Source: Lateolabrax maculatus
Lineage: Eukaryota > Chordata > Actinopteri > Acropomatiformes > Lateolabracidae
Length of the DNA: 64,000 nt
NCBI GenBank assembly: GCA_031216445.1
Contig: CM062216.1
Span: 10,815,001 to 10,879,000 of the forward strand
Direction of reading: 5' to 3'
Every line of letters begins with the position of its first letter. Position 1 is the stretch's first letter. Positions 1 to 10,832 of this stretch are shown here, one piece after another. The notes under the pieces are model-generated. The model was not told where the DNA came from. It ran no database searches and saw only the letters and a program-made list of their open reading frames with translations. The position numbers and the translations under genes were made by a program.

Positions 1-1040
1 TAATAACTGGTCATGATAGGCAGAAAGTGACATATGTATATGTATATAAGTATGTATATAAGTTTAAGACACTGATTTTGAAACAAGGGCTTTAAATGTG
101 AGTCTTAACATATTTTTACTGATTATAACCCCTGATTAAAAGCAGGCAATAGGCTTTAACTATTAAGGTTAAATTATGGCATTTTTCTGTTTTACGTAGT
201 CTTTGCACACATGTCGGCTATGATGGTGCATCAATTCAGATCAAGAAGCTGCACATCTAGACATGGTGAGAAACAGGAAGAGAACAGAAACAGAGTCTCT
301 GTTTGTTGAATACTGAGCAGCGTATTTGGACATAATTTATCCTAGTGTAACTTTTGCTTGAACTTATTTGGTATCATAACTCTGACTGAAGCCTCTTGTG
401 CAGCAGCAGACGTGTGAAAATAGTCTCCATGTCGTGAGAGCCAAGCAAGAACAAGAACAAACTGCAATGTTTCTAATATGTCACGTTTGCTTTTCTCTCT
501 TCTCGCTGAGTGCTCTGCAACAACTCAAAACAATGCATTATTTATGTGTATGTGATTTTTTTTCTGTGTCTCTCGATGAAGAAAGATGACTTTACGTGCA
601 AACGCTTGAGGGTAGTGTCATGTCTTTTAACACTTCTTCTTCACATGTGAAAATGGTAGAAATGTTATTGAAAGTACAGCTATAGATTTAGAAATAATGT
701 TGAAAAATGCAGCAAAAAAATATCTATATACACTGTGGTTAAATTAGACATTGGCATTATGGCCTATTTTCAAAAAAGGAAGCGCCTCTATACAGTAAAG
801 TGGATTTCAGGATTCCTCCATGTAGTCCATACAACCATCACTGACAAATCATGTGATGAGAAATCCACATTGAAAGAATGTTTTTCGGTCTACGAACAAC
901 TAGTAAACAAGAAATATGTAGTATTTAATAATAGTAAAGACATAATCTGCTGCAACAATGTTTTGAAATGAGCACTTACAGTTTTGCTCAACTGGAATTA
1001 GTTATTAACAATTGTTGTTACCTGGTAATGAAGAAGTAAT
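1..1040. other. Unassigned AT-rich DNA
   Basis: No gene or recognisable repeat is seen. Positions about 34-64 are low-complexity TATA/TATG sequence. Two short open frames (398-589 and 735-971) have no recognisable domain and are probably chance. Confidence 0.6.
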
Positions 1041-2470
1041 TTTATAGTTATTGTTGCCTCTAAAACCCGGTGATCGAGTGCCTCAAGATTCACATCACCT
1101 GGGCGGAGATGAACTTCAGCAAAACAAGCTCTCTGTCGTTGAAGATGGGAAGCGTTTTCACCGATTTTATCCATCATCCTATCCATGTTTTGACAGCTAC
1201 CTGAAGGACGTAGTGTCCATTGTGATGATTAGTTTGGTGTTAGACCCATATTTGGTGGCAGTGAGGAAATCAAGCCTGCCAAGCAACAAGGATTTGTCTG
1301 CAAAATCCTGCTGTCTGCTGTTGAGGGCTCTCAGGGGAAGATCGAACAGGATGACAAGGACAAGATACAGTAAAGTTACATTTTGTGTTAATATTATGGT
1401 TACTTGTGGAAAAGAGGCCCTCCAGAGCACACAGTCAAGCCCTCCTGCAGTATTGCTGCAGTATTCGTATGATATAGATGCCATCTAGATGGACAGGAAG
1501 CAGTAGTTCCACTCACAACTGATCCAGGAGGAAGTGCTTGCAGCAGAGCAAGAGTTACACGCCAATAAGATGGTAGGAACAAAGCAGCAAGGTGCATGGA
1601 CAGGATGGGAGCAGGCGATGAACCATAAGATCTCTTGTTTTTCACACCGATAGGCAAGGCCTCATTGTGTCAAGTTCAGTCAGTTTGTATTGTCTTCCTC
1701 TGCGTCTCCAACTTCTTCTGCTGAGCAACTATTATGCCCTCTGTGCCTCAGAAGAGAAAGACAATCTTAAGCTTTAAGCGTTGGGAGGAGAGAGTCATCA
1801 CTGGTGTGACAGCCAGGTGCCCGAAGGCGAGATACTTCAACCAGCTTGGCACGGCTCCACTTTGATCAGAGCAGGAGAAACAGCCACAGCAGAGAGGGTC
1901 ATCTGAGCAGTTTAAGACAGACAGTTCAAAGTGTAGTAGTATTTTCAGCTCAAATTCCCATTACTGTGACCATGCTTAGTCCAAACAATGTGCTGTTGTC
2001 GAAAATATCAGCACAGGTACTTAAAGTGAGCCGACTGTGTCCTGGGAGTACCGGCCAGAGGAGACCTGATGATGAGTAGATGACAGAGTATCAGCTCTTG
2101 ACAGCACAGCTAGGAGTAATGTACACAGTATGTGCTCATCAAAAAAGGTCACACAGTTGTCTTTCCACAAACCCTGCAGTCTCCTGGCAGGTCTGGATTA
2201 TTTGAGCAGGCATGCAGGACACCTCTCCCTGGGGAGATGGACCACCGAGAGGGAGGTGGGTGCACAGGGCAGTAGCCCAGGGATCTGCAGCAGGATCATT
2301 TGTGAAAGTCTCCTGGGGCGTCACAGATGTGCACATACTGCAGCAGAGGCTGTTTCATGATGGTTGTGGATTAGGAAGAGTCGTCTGTATATTGTACATG
2401 TTGCCTGGACACATTCCAGGGCCTGATCAATGCGTATTTTGTCTCGTAGAGAGTGGCTGATTTAAAAAGA
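1041..2470. other. GC-richer block of unknown origin
   Basis: This block is visibly less AT-rich than its flanks and keeps several overlapping frames open on both strands, for example 1051-1488 on the plus strand and 1197-1484 and 1400-1657 on the minus strand. None of the translations shows a domain, motif or signal I recognise, and several frames are open at once, as expected for GC-richer DNA rather than a real gene. It may be a decayed mobile element or non-coding transcript DNA. I cannot assign it. Confidence 0.4.
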
Positions 2471-4140
2471 ACTGATAAGACACTAAACCTCAGATAACAT
2501 CACTGATTATGTACTTAACTGGGTGTGTAAATGCTCTACACTGAAAACCAGTGAAATAAAACAAATAATTTATGCAGGAAGAAACATCAGAAGACATTTG
2601 ACAAACAAGATGTTCTAATAACTGATGTTTGATCACTGATCATTCATGTTCTACCATAATAAAATAAGGTCCACTTACTTAGTACTGCTTTTCCTTACAA
2701 AACATATCTTATGTGTTTCATATGATCTTGGCCACCAGCCCTAATATAATGCATGGGTGGACAGGGCTACACGTTCAGTAGCAGATTTCCTGTAAACAGG
2801 AGGGTCCAACTTGAACCACTCAGATTTACCGCTGTACGCTGCCAAAGCTATTGGCACCTCAAGCTCTACAGCCTGTGTGTCTTTACAATAAAATACAAGA
2901 ATCCTCTCAAACCTCCTGCACATCTTAAAGCAAAACAGAAGCCCTCAGATGCCTGGTACAATGAAGTCTACTGTATTTTGTCCTTGACAGTAGGATGGAG
3001 CTGCGTTCCTAGGATTCATAGGAACAATGGCAGATGCTACTGATAGAAGCTGATTGTTTGGCATGATTAAGGTCTGAGATCGTCTTTCAGTACTTTCATA
3101 CTTCAGGTTGAATAACTGTAAGGATTCAAGCTAAAATCTCCAAAGGCACCTCCCACAGAGCTCTGAGTATTCAGACTGCAGTATATCAGGAGGTTTTGGC
3201 CTCATTCTCTTCAAACTTTGACTGTGAAATGAGACAATGACTGTGATGTTAACAGTTCACATTGTCAGCTTTGGGCGCTTGAGGGGATTTTCAACCATAT
3301 CAAACAAACTGTTAAAGAACCACAGACCCTTTTGTACTCCTGCCAAATGTATTTCACCAGATTAAGATTTGATCCTGTTATCACTATCTGTCGCCCTTTT
3401 CTTATCAACTGTTGTTGCAAACTGTTGTAAGAATGGAAAATTGCCAGAATAACAACACGGTCCCACATCAGATGAATTTTAATACTTTTACCGCAAGAAG
3501 CTAGCAAGCTGTACTTGTTATAGGATATAATCAATATTGACAACACATCAATGGAGTAGCCAAACAGTTACTTATGTGGGCAAGATTTGTGGAGAGACAC
3601 TGTATCATGGCTACAGAGCGATGACATTAAAAAAAGTTCAGCTTTAAAATACATTCTGGGCTCCAGATGACTAGCCACACAATAATCCATCTGGGATGCC
3701 AACTCTGTCTGTTTTTATGACTTATTTAGCCAAGTCACTCAGAGCCAGAGAGACAGCAGGTAGACTGAGGCGGAGGCTGAGGTGAATGAAAAAAGAGATT
3801 TCTTCAGAACACGAAACAAAACAAACGGTACACTAATCTGTTAGGATGCTCTGTGCTACAGCAGGGTATTATCCTATACCTAATGATTGGTGGTGTGTGT
3901 GTGTGTGTTTGTCATAAGTCTGTCTGTCAAATGTGATATGGTCTTGTGATGACAAAACCTAGAAGGATTCTATCTCTCGTTTTTGGATTTAATTCCAGAA
4001 ATTACAGTGATTGGCCTGATGACGCTTTACTGTAGATGTTAAACATTTTTAATTTATAGATGACATCTCAGATGGTCTTATTTTGATTAGAAAAGGGGCA
4101 TTTTTATACTTTGATAAATATAAAAAGAAGAAAAACAATA
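2471..4140. other. Unassigned AT-rich DNA
   Basis: No gene seen. The short frames at 2753-3043 (plus) and 3265-3546 (minus) have no recognisable features. The stretch contains one small GT microsatellite near 3893. Confidence 0.6.
3893..3908. repeat. (GT)8 microsatellite
   Basis: Eight uninterrupted GT units are read directly from the sequence in otherwise non-repetitive DNA. Confidence 0.9.
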
Positions 4141-4289
4141 TTTAAAGCTTCCATGAGTACATTTTGATGTGATTATAGTATCTCTCAAATTCTTCTGATT
4201 GTATTATGTTTTCTGTTTGAAACAGTGTATTTCTGATACTACCACTAGGGGCGCCAGAGTCCAAAATGTTTAAAATCCTACACTTTAAG
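4141..4289. mobile_element. Small inverted-repeat element (MITE-like), older copy
   Basis: The segment begins TTTAAAG and ends CTTTAA. It shares an internal block, CCACTAGGGGCGC followed by AGAGTC (about 4242-4260), with the copy at 4952-5143. Both copies also share ATTATAGTATCT near the left end. Its terminal repeats are more eroded than in the second copy, so it is probably older or less complete. It encodes nothing and would have depended on a transposase supplied elsewhere. The family name is unknown to me. Confidence 0.65.
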
Positions 4290-4951
4290 GTAGGCCTATT
4301 CAACTATATTGTGCAGGGAGCCCCATTTTCAGAAAGCTAAGGGCCTGGGGGCCAGACATTCACCTGAGCTATTATAACATCTCTTACATAGCGACTTAAC
4401 AGCATTTCCTGTAAACATTTATAACATCTTCCTTGTTTTCTGTCTACTTCTCCATCTTCAATGAACACTTGTCACTTATTTTACCTCATCAGTTAACCTG
4501 CACCACATCCATTCAGTATTCTCTGGTTCTATTTAACTCTCACAAATCAGAAAACACAGAAACACATGAAAAAAACACATGTAGGCCTAGCCTACATTAG
4601 GCTACTGACGAGGGAGATTGCACTTCTTTGGCTGGGCAATGGCAGAGAAGGCCGGTTAATATGTAGTGAGTGCAGTTTTCAAAACAAATCCATCTCTGAA
4701 AAACTTCTCAAAAGGAAAAGAATTCTTCAAAGATTATTCAGACAATTCACACTATTAAATATTTTGAAAGTAGAACATTACACTGTGTTAAAGTGTTTGA
4801 GAATTGCACTGATTGGTCTAGGGGTTTTACTGATTAAAGGTAAGTGTTTTAAAATTAAAGATGAGAACCCAGATTGTCTCATTTGTGTACTCAGATGTAT
4901 ATTTACTTGTCTCATGTGAGGTCACTATAGCTTAAAGGAAATTTGTTAACA
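4290..4951. other. Spacer between two MITE-like copies
   Basis: No recognised gene. A 117-codon frame at 4566-4919 has no known domain. Part of it (4770-4846) recurs at 20182-20259, which argues that this stretch is repeat-derived rather than a gene. Confidence 0.5.
4770..4846 (+). repeat. Dispersed repeat, copy 1 of 2
   Basis: A 21-base stretch starting GTAGAACATTACACTG is matched at 20/21 positions at 20182-20202. Both copies end in GGTAAGTG about 70 bases further on (4839 and 20252). Spacing and orientation are the same, so these are two diverged copies of one dispersed sequence. The middle is poorly conserved. The class of repeat is not recognised. Confidence 0.6.
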
Positions 4952-5143
4952 TTTAAAGCCCCTGTAAGTATATTTTTATTTATTGATTATAGTATCTTTA
5001 AAACAATATTGAATAATTCATAAGTTTTTGTTTCTAGAGAAAATTAGACATTCCCTTGTCATTCCACATAGTGTGATTTGTTTGTATTACCACTAGGGGC
5101 GCTAGAGTCAGATATTTAAAAACCTACTTAGAGGGGCTTTAAA
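4952..5143. mobile_element. MITE-like element with TTTAAAGCCCCT ends
   Basis: The left end TTTAAAGCCCCT (4952-4963) is the exact inverse complement of the right end AGGGGCTTTAAA (5132-5143), giving a 192-bp element. TTAA lies at each border, as expected for a TTAA-target transposon class such as piggyBac or Kolobok. This class assignment is inference. It shares the CCACTAGGGGCGC core with the copy at 4141-4289. No coding capacity. A further exact copy of the left end lies inverted at 5224-5239. Confidence 0.75.
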
Positions 5144-5223
5144 TACCAACATTTATTTTATCAATTCCTTTGCCTTTTGACACCGTGTATTGGGGCACAA
5201 TAGTCAGAAAGGTTTAACAACGC

Positions 5224-5239
5224 TTACAGGGGCTTTAAA
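5224..5239 (-). mobile_element. Solo terminal repeat of the same MITE family
   Basis: TTACAGGGGCTTTAAA is a 16/16 inverse complement of the left end of the element at 4952-4967. It is either the far end of a larger 288-bp element (4952-5239) with an internal duplicated end, or a fragment of a third, oppositely oriented copy. Confidence 0.6.
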
Positions 5240-7080
5240 AACACCAAAAGACTTGATCTGACAAAACTTTACTGATGATGCACTCTGACATTGCTTTGAA
5301 GTGTCTCTGAGCCCAACTGAGATAATTTTACAAAACAAATCCACTGAACTAAAAACAGGCTAACATTGAAACATGAAAAATATTCCTTTGAAGACTGTTC
5401 TGAAAATAATAAGACCAAGAATCTACAGCCATGCTAGCAGCTCTGTGAGGCTGTCCTTAGTATCGTACACATTTTAATTTTGTCTTAAAATTACTGGAAG
5501 ATTTAGGGGATCACCAAAGTCATTAGGATTGACTGTCTGAAGGAAATTTCATGACAATCTATTTAATATTTGTTGAGATATTTCAGTCTGGACCAAAGTG
5601 GTGGACTTGACTGACATTTGAAAAGTTGAGCTACAAGAACAACACAATTCTGAAATTGTACAGTGAAAAGACAATAACAGAATTATGAACAGAATTATGA
5701 ATTTCAAGCCACACATTTTACCTTCATTCTTATGTATTAAGCTCATACTCCAACAAGTATGTACATACAAACAGTAAACCACCAGGCATACAGACACTAG
5801 CAATACAATTCACAAATATTCACTTTCTGCTGTTAAATCCAAATCACAAGGTGCCATCTTGCTTCTGCTGCACAAATGTCTTCTGTAGCTCTCAGCAAAA
5901 CAGGAAGCAAGCGTGTCACTAACCGGGCATCAGGTGGGTTGAAAGCTTGTGCTGATGTTGATGGGCTCAAAGTAAAGGATATGGCAGACAGTTTCATTTT
6001 GTTTCACCTGCATGAATGTAAAAGCTATGACTGCAATTTATACACTGACTCAGACTCCGATCCATAAGAGGTAAATCAGAACGCATTAGACCCTTACATG
6101 ACATGTGTGCCCCACTCAGTTTTTAAATTGCTGTTTTTTTTTTCATCCTGCATGCTGTTTCCTATAATAGAAAATCAGGAACATATCTGACATGTAGCCA
6201 CTAATGTGGAAGTAGATGTGGGCGATGGCTGTTGTCTTTTATCAGATGAAAACATATCAACAATTATACATATTCATGTAAAAATAAGGTCTAAAGTCAC
6301 TTTTAAGGAGATGAATAATGAATTTAAGGTTACATTGTTACAGTCATCAGCGTCTAGGGCTCCAGTTGCAGCTGCTTTTAATTTATTTATTCTCTGAGAC
6401 ATACTGACAGGCGAACTAAGACTCATTCAAAAATGCAGGAAAGGACGCTGAATTAATAAAGGGCTATGAGCTTTTACCAGAGTTGTGAGAAGAGAAGACA
6501 GTGTTTATTTTAGCTGGCTTCACTGCTGCTCTGACAGAACAAGTAGAGCCTGTTAAGTCCCATGGCGGCTCCAGTGCATTTTACAGTACATATGTTCCAG
6601 CGCTGGGCTTGTTTGTTTTTGTGAGACATATGCGTTTTATACCTTTGTGGCTGTCAGAAAAAGGTTTTGCAATTGCACAGGTGAAGCACTGAATTATGGA
6701 ACATTTTCGGTATATGGAGTTTTTGATTAAATATATATTTTCATTTTCATTTTGTTGTATTTTTTGTCTGCAAACATCAACATCCTTTGCTTTATTATTA
6801 TTGGGTGCACTCAGAAGTCAAACTGACCCAGAACTAAAACGGGAGAACTAAATAAATAATTATGTAAAGTCTAAAAAATACATTTTACAAAATACATAGT
6901 CAGTAGGAGTAAAAGACACCATAAACACATTTTTATTCTTATATTCAACTCTTCTCACAGTGCCATTCAAATCCCAAGCCCTTGCAATCAAAATCCCACT
7001 GAGACTCTGTCAGACCTTTGAAGTCATTGACAAGGTTTTCACATTGCTGAGGACAGTCTGTATGTCTTTATGTCATCCCC
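5240..7080. other. Unassigned AT-rich DNA
   Basis: No recognisable gene or repeat. Several frames of 60-85 codons occur on both strands without domains. The last 60 bases are pyrimidine-rich and lead into the acceptor-like site at 7121. Confidence 0.5.
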
Positions 7081-7500
7081 TCCCCTCCTCCTGTCACTAT
7101 GTCTTTGTGCTCTCACAGGGTCGGCTCATGGGTATCTCTTCGAGTCAGACCAGCGCACGCCCTGCCTACAATGACAGAGAGCTGCAAAAAATCATTTTGA
7201 TATTGGGGGAGAATAATGCAAACTTAATTACCCTGAGCTAATAACTTCAGGCAATCGAGCCAAACCCAGCTCAGTGTCTCCTTCTAATTGTCAGGACGGC
7301 TAAAACCTTTTCTCTTTCATTAAGGGGAGGCGCTTAGCAGAAGTCCCGGTTCTGCAGCTCGAGCTGGTTTGAACGGGATGATAAGAGAGCCTCTGATGGC
7401 GGCGGCATGTAGACTTTATTTCCTGGTTTGTCTCTTCAGTGTGAATAATTACACTGAAATTCGAGCAGACCAAAGATAATGTGTGTATGGCTAATCCGAT
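7081..7500 (+). promoter_or_regulatory. Candidate conserved element or exon
   Basis: A C/T-rich run (about 7081-7118) ends in CTCACAG, a good match to a vertebrate splice acceptor at 7119-7120. It is followed by a frame that stays open for 41 codons to a TAA at 7239-7241. The same stretch (7190-7250) carries an octamer-like ATGCAAA and homeodomain-type TTAATTA and CTAATAA cores, the kind of composition seen in conserved non-coding elements. No known protein is recognised. Either reading, exon or enhancer, is inference; cross-species alignment is needed to decide. Confidence 0.25.
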
Positions 7501-9072
7501 CATTTCCAGTAGAGTGTAGAAATTTAGAAATTACGGTTCTAACTAAAACAGATGTGGAGTGCAGAGGGTGCAGAACAATTGAAGCGAAGCAGCTCACAGA
7601 AATCTCCCACTTTCTTCTGTTACTGTGATGTTAACCTTGGCTGAAATAATTCTGGGTGTGCACGTGTTCTGACCAGTCATTTGGATCAAACAACTGGAGT
7701 ACTTTATTGTTCTCTACTGAGGAAAGACGTGCGTGGATGCTATCAAAAGGCCAAGATATTTACTGGAATCTGTTGTTGATTAGGAGGATCGCATCTCAAA
7801 GGCTGCAAATCAGTCCCTTTGTTTTGCTTTTCAAAGAGACTAAAGGAAGGGGATTAAAGTCATTTCTGGACCCTCGGGCAAAATCTTAAACAAGGTTCAG
7901 AGAATTAATCAGTGTTTTGCCAAGACAGGGTAAAAAAAAAAAAAATAAATAAATAAACTGTTTTATCAAGAAAAAGGGCGTTGTTCATTAAATAATATGT
8001 TTGTTTTTAATGCTGATGTTTTGCTTGCCTTTGTTAAAGCCTCATTACTGCCTGAGCTAACTGTACATGGAGGACAGGCCATGGTACAGAGATGAGTTTA
8101 ATGTTAACGAACCTATATTTAGTTGAGTGTAATTAAAATAAAGCAAGATAAGGCTAATTAGCATTTCAGCTTTATTCATTCATTAACATAAAAACATGAA
8201 CAGAAACACAAGTTGAATACTGCTCATGTAAGAAGCTCAAGCATTTGACAGTTTGACAAGGAAGCACTGACAAAAGTGAACCACAGCAGTCAAATATCAA
8301 AGAAATTATACCAAAGAAAGCTGATAGCCTGAAGTCGTCAGCAGCACTTTTAGAAGTCCCTGCCAACAGATCTGATGTAGATTGATGCAAGTACAATCAT
8401 AACATTTCAACTGGACAAACTGTCGTCCATTTTGCTTTCCACATCTATTACCTGTCTGTCAGCCCTTCCTCATTTTCCTCATGATTCCGTTAAAGACATT
8501 CACATTTAATGTGGTAATTTGACCACAAATATGCTCAAAACCAGTTCACAAAACATGTTATCGGCCATGTCTGTAATCAGAACTGTATATAGTTCCACAT
8601 GTGAAGCTCTGCTTAGCTTTCCCCTTTAAATGGACTGCATGGGCTGAGATTGTGTTCTTTCCTCTCACTGACACTATAGTGACATCTGCAGCTGAGGTGT
8701 GATCAAAGTTATGTCAGTGCTGCACAAACTCTCTGAAATGTGTTGTTTTCTACACATGGATTGACTACCAGGCTGAATCTATAGTGGCTGTATTTTCCCC
8801 TTCATTTCACATGCATGTTGCTTTGAACCTGGTTGCACATTTGAAGTGGGGCTGAATGTTCAAGAACAATAGAAAAATGCAGATATGTTTTTGCACCGAT
8901 CTTTGGTGTGTATAAGCCACTCTTTTCCTTTTTCCACTTGAGCAGGCCTAGTCAATCCCCCACGACACTGACCCCTAACCTCTCCTCCTTCACTGCATCT
9001 GTGAAAGTCTGCTGTTGTGTGTGTACAGTGTGTAAGTGTGAGTGCGATGTACAGTACATGCGAGGTGTGGTG
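7501..9072. other. Unassigned AT-rich DNA
   Basis: No gene seen. A poly-A run followed by TAAA units lies at 7932-7957 and could be an old retroposon tail, but no body is recognised next to it. Confidence 0.55.
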
Positions 9073-9320
9073 TTAGAGGATCAACATTTTGGGAAATATG
9101 CTTGTTTACTTTCTTGTCAAGAGTTAGATGTCAAGAAAACTCTCATCATGTTTACTCGCTAAATATAAGGCTTCAGGCAGTTAGGGTTAGCTTAGCATAA
9201 AGACTGGAAACAGTGGGATACAGTTAGCCTGGCTCTATCCAAAAATAACAAAATCTGCAAATAACATGTTGTATTTCAGTTTATTCAATCTGTAAAAAAA
9301 ATGCTGTAAAAATGACTAAT
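9073..9320 (+). mobile_element. TTAA-class fish repeat, partial copy
   Basis: This stretch shares, in order, GGGAAATATGCTT, CTTGTCAAGAGTTAGATG, TTAGCATAAAGACTGG and AGCCTGGCTCT with the complete copy at 10267-10832 and with copies at 17401, 23356 and 33813. It covers the left half only; the right end is missing. I recognise the motif set as a repeat abundant in spiny-rayed fish. It is non-coding. Confidence 0.8.
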
Positions 9321-10266
9321 CTACTTTTTATATCACAATTAAACAATCTGTATTTTAATTGTATTTGTATTCAACATGATGTATACAGTATGGTAATTCC
9401 TGAAGTTAAATTCCTAACATAGTGCTCCCAGTTGTAATATAACTACAGAAACAACTCCTGAACTGACCCACAGCTTTTTCAGGCAGAAGTAAACACTTGA
9501 AATGGATGCTGCTTTGACCAATGTGGCTGTGTATGGTGTAATCCGTGGGTAAATGTGCGGTGGATGCAGACTGCAAATTTGCAAAAATACAATAAAAAGG
9601 GAGGGAAGACCAAAAAAGGGCCAAGATTTTAATCGTGTTTTTTTGTGGAGCAGTGCTGGTCACTCCTGTGCAGATGGACTCTTGGATGTGAGACTGGAGC
9701 CTGGGCAGTTACATGGATGGATTCACAGAAAGAGAAAATCCTGCAGAATTTGAGGATGTCATAGACGACTAACTGCTGCTGTTAGCGGTAAAAGAAGCAT
9801 GAATTATGATATGACTGTTCAGCCTGAGGTCACATTGCCACAAATCAGATATCAGATTTGAACACATATGAAAGTGTCTGATATCATTATTGAAAGTATC
9901 AGATTTATTGGGATTTTTTCCTTTTTTGTGTTGTCATTAAAATATATTAGAAAAAAAAAAAGATTTCAGCCACTTTGTAACACTATATATCTGTATTTGA
10001 GCTGATAATGTGTTAGGGGTGACAATGTCTTGACAACAGAAATCAATTAATTAACCAATTAAATGAAATCTATTTAATCCCCTTAAATATTCCTAACTCT
10101 ACTGCAGCAAGAATTATGCTTGTTAAAATAAAAACAGTGTATTAATGTTTACTTGAACTTGATTGTGATGTATGAATGAATGTAAAGTAACTTAAGTTGT
10201 TTTAATCTTTCACACATGTAACATTACAGTATTAAGCCCTGCTATGCACATGTCCGCAACACTAGA
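9321..10266. other. Unassigned AT-rich DNA between two copies of one repeat
   Basis: No gene or known repeat body. A poly-A run lies at about 9950-9961. The frames at 9406-9663 (minus) and 9553-9753 (plus) overlap on opposite strands and show nothing recognisable. Confidence 0.5.
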
Positions 10267-10832
10267 TAAAGGAATGGTTTGATTTTTGGTAAATTATTTG
10301 CTTTCTTGCCAAGAGTTAGATGTCTGTTTGTCAAATATGAAGCTGGAGACAGCTGGTTAAGCCTAGCAGAAAGACTGGAAACAGGGGGAAACTGCGAGCC
10401 TGGTTCTGTTCAAAGGTAACAAAACCTGCTTGCCAGTAACTCCAAATCTTACCAATTAACACGTAATATTTTGTTTCTTCAATATGTACAAAAACCAAAC
10501 TGCTTATTGGCAGGGTGCAATGAATTCCCAGAGTTTCTGCTGGTTGGCAACCTCAGTGACAACAAAACAGGGAAGTCACTTCCCAGAGCCTCGAAAAGTT
10601 TGGCATAAAATGGCAAATTTTAAGCGCTTAGGTTTTTGTATGATTTAAACAAAGTTAGTTTTAGTGCTCGTAATCAGATGTTGTTCACTCTGTTCGCCCA
10701 GTTTCCAGTCCCTATGCTAAGCTACGTTTCATATTTACTGTACAGACATGAGAGTCGTATCAATCCTCTCATCTAACTCCAAAAATAAAATTTTAAAAGC
10801 ATATTTCCCAAAAACATTTAGCTCTTCCTTTA
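10267..10832 (+). mobile_element. TTAA-class fish repeat, complete copy
   Basis: The element begins TAAAGGAA and ends TTCCTTTA. The inverted similarity runs well inward: GTTAGATG near 10315 on the left answers CATCTAACTCC near 10770 on the right. It is 566 bp and non-coding. The interior carries the diagnostic AAGACTGGAAACAGGGGG, AGCCTGG, and a right-hand CCAGTCCCTATGCTAAG that is an inverted echo of the left-hand motif. Structure suggests a non-autonomous DNA transposon. Family membership is from memory and from its four other copies in this window. Confidence 0.85.
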
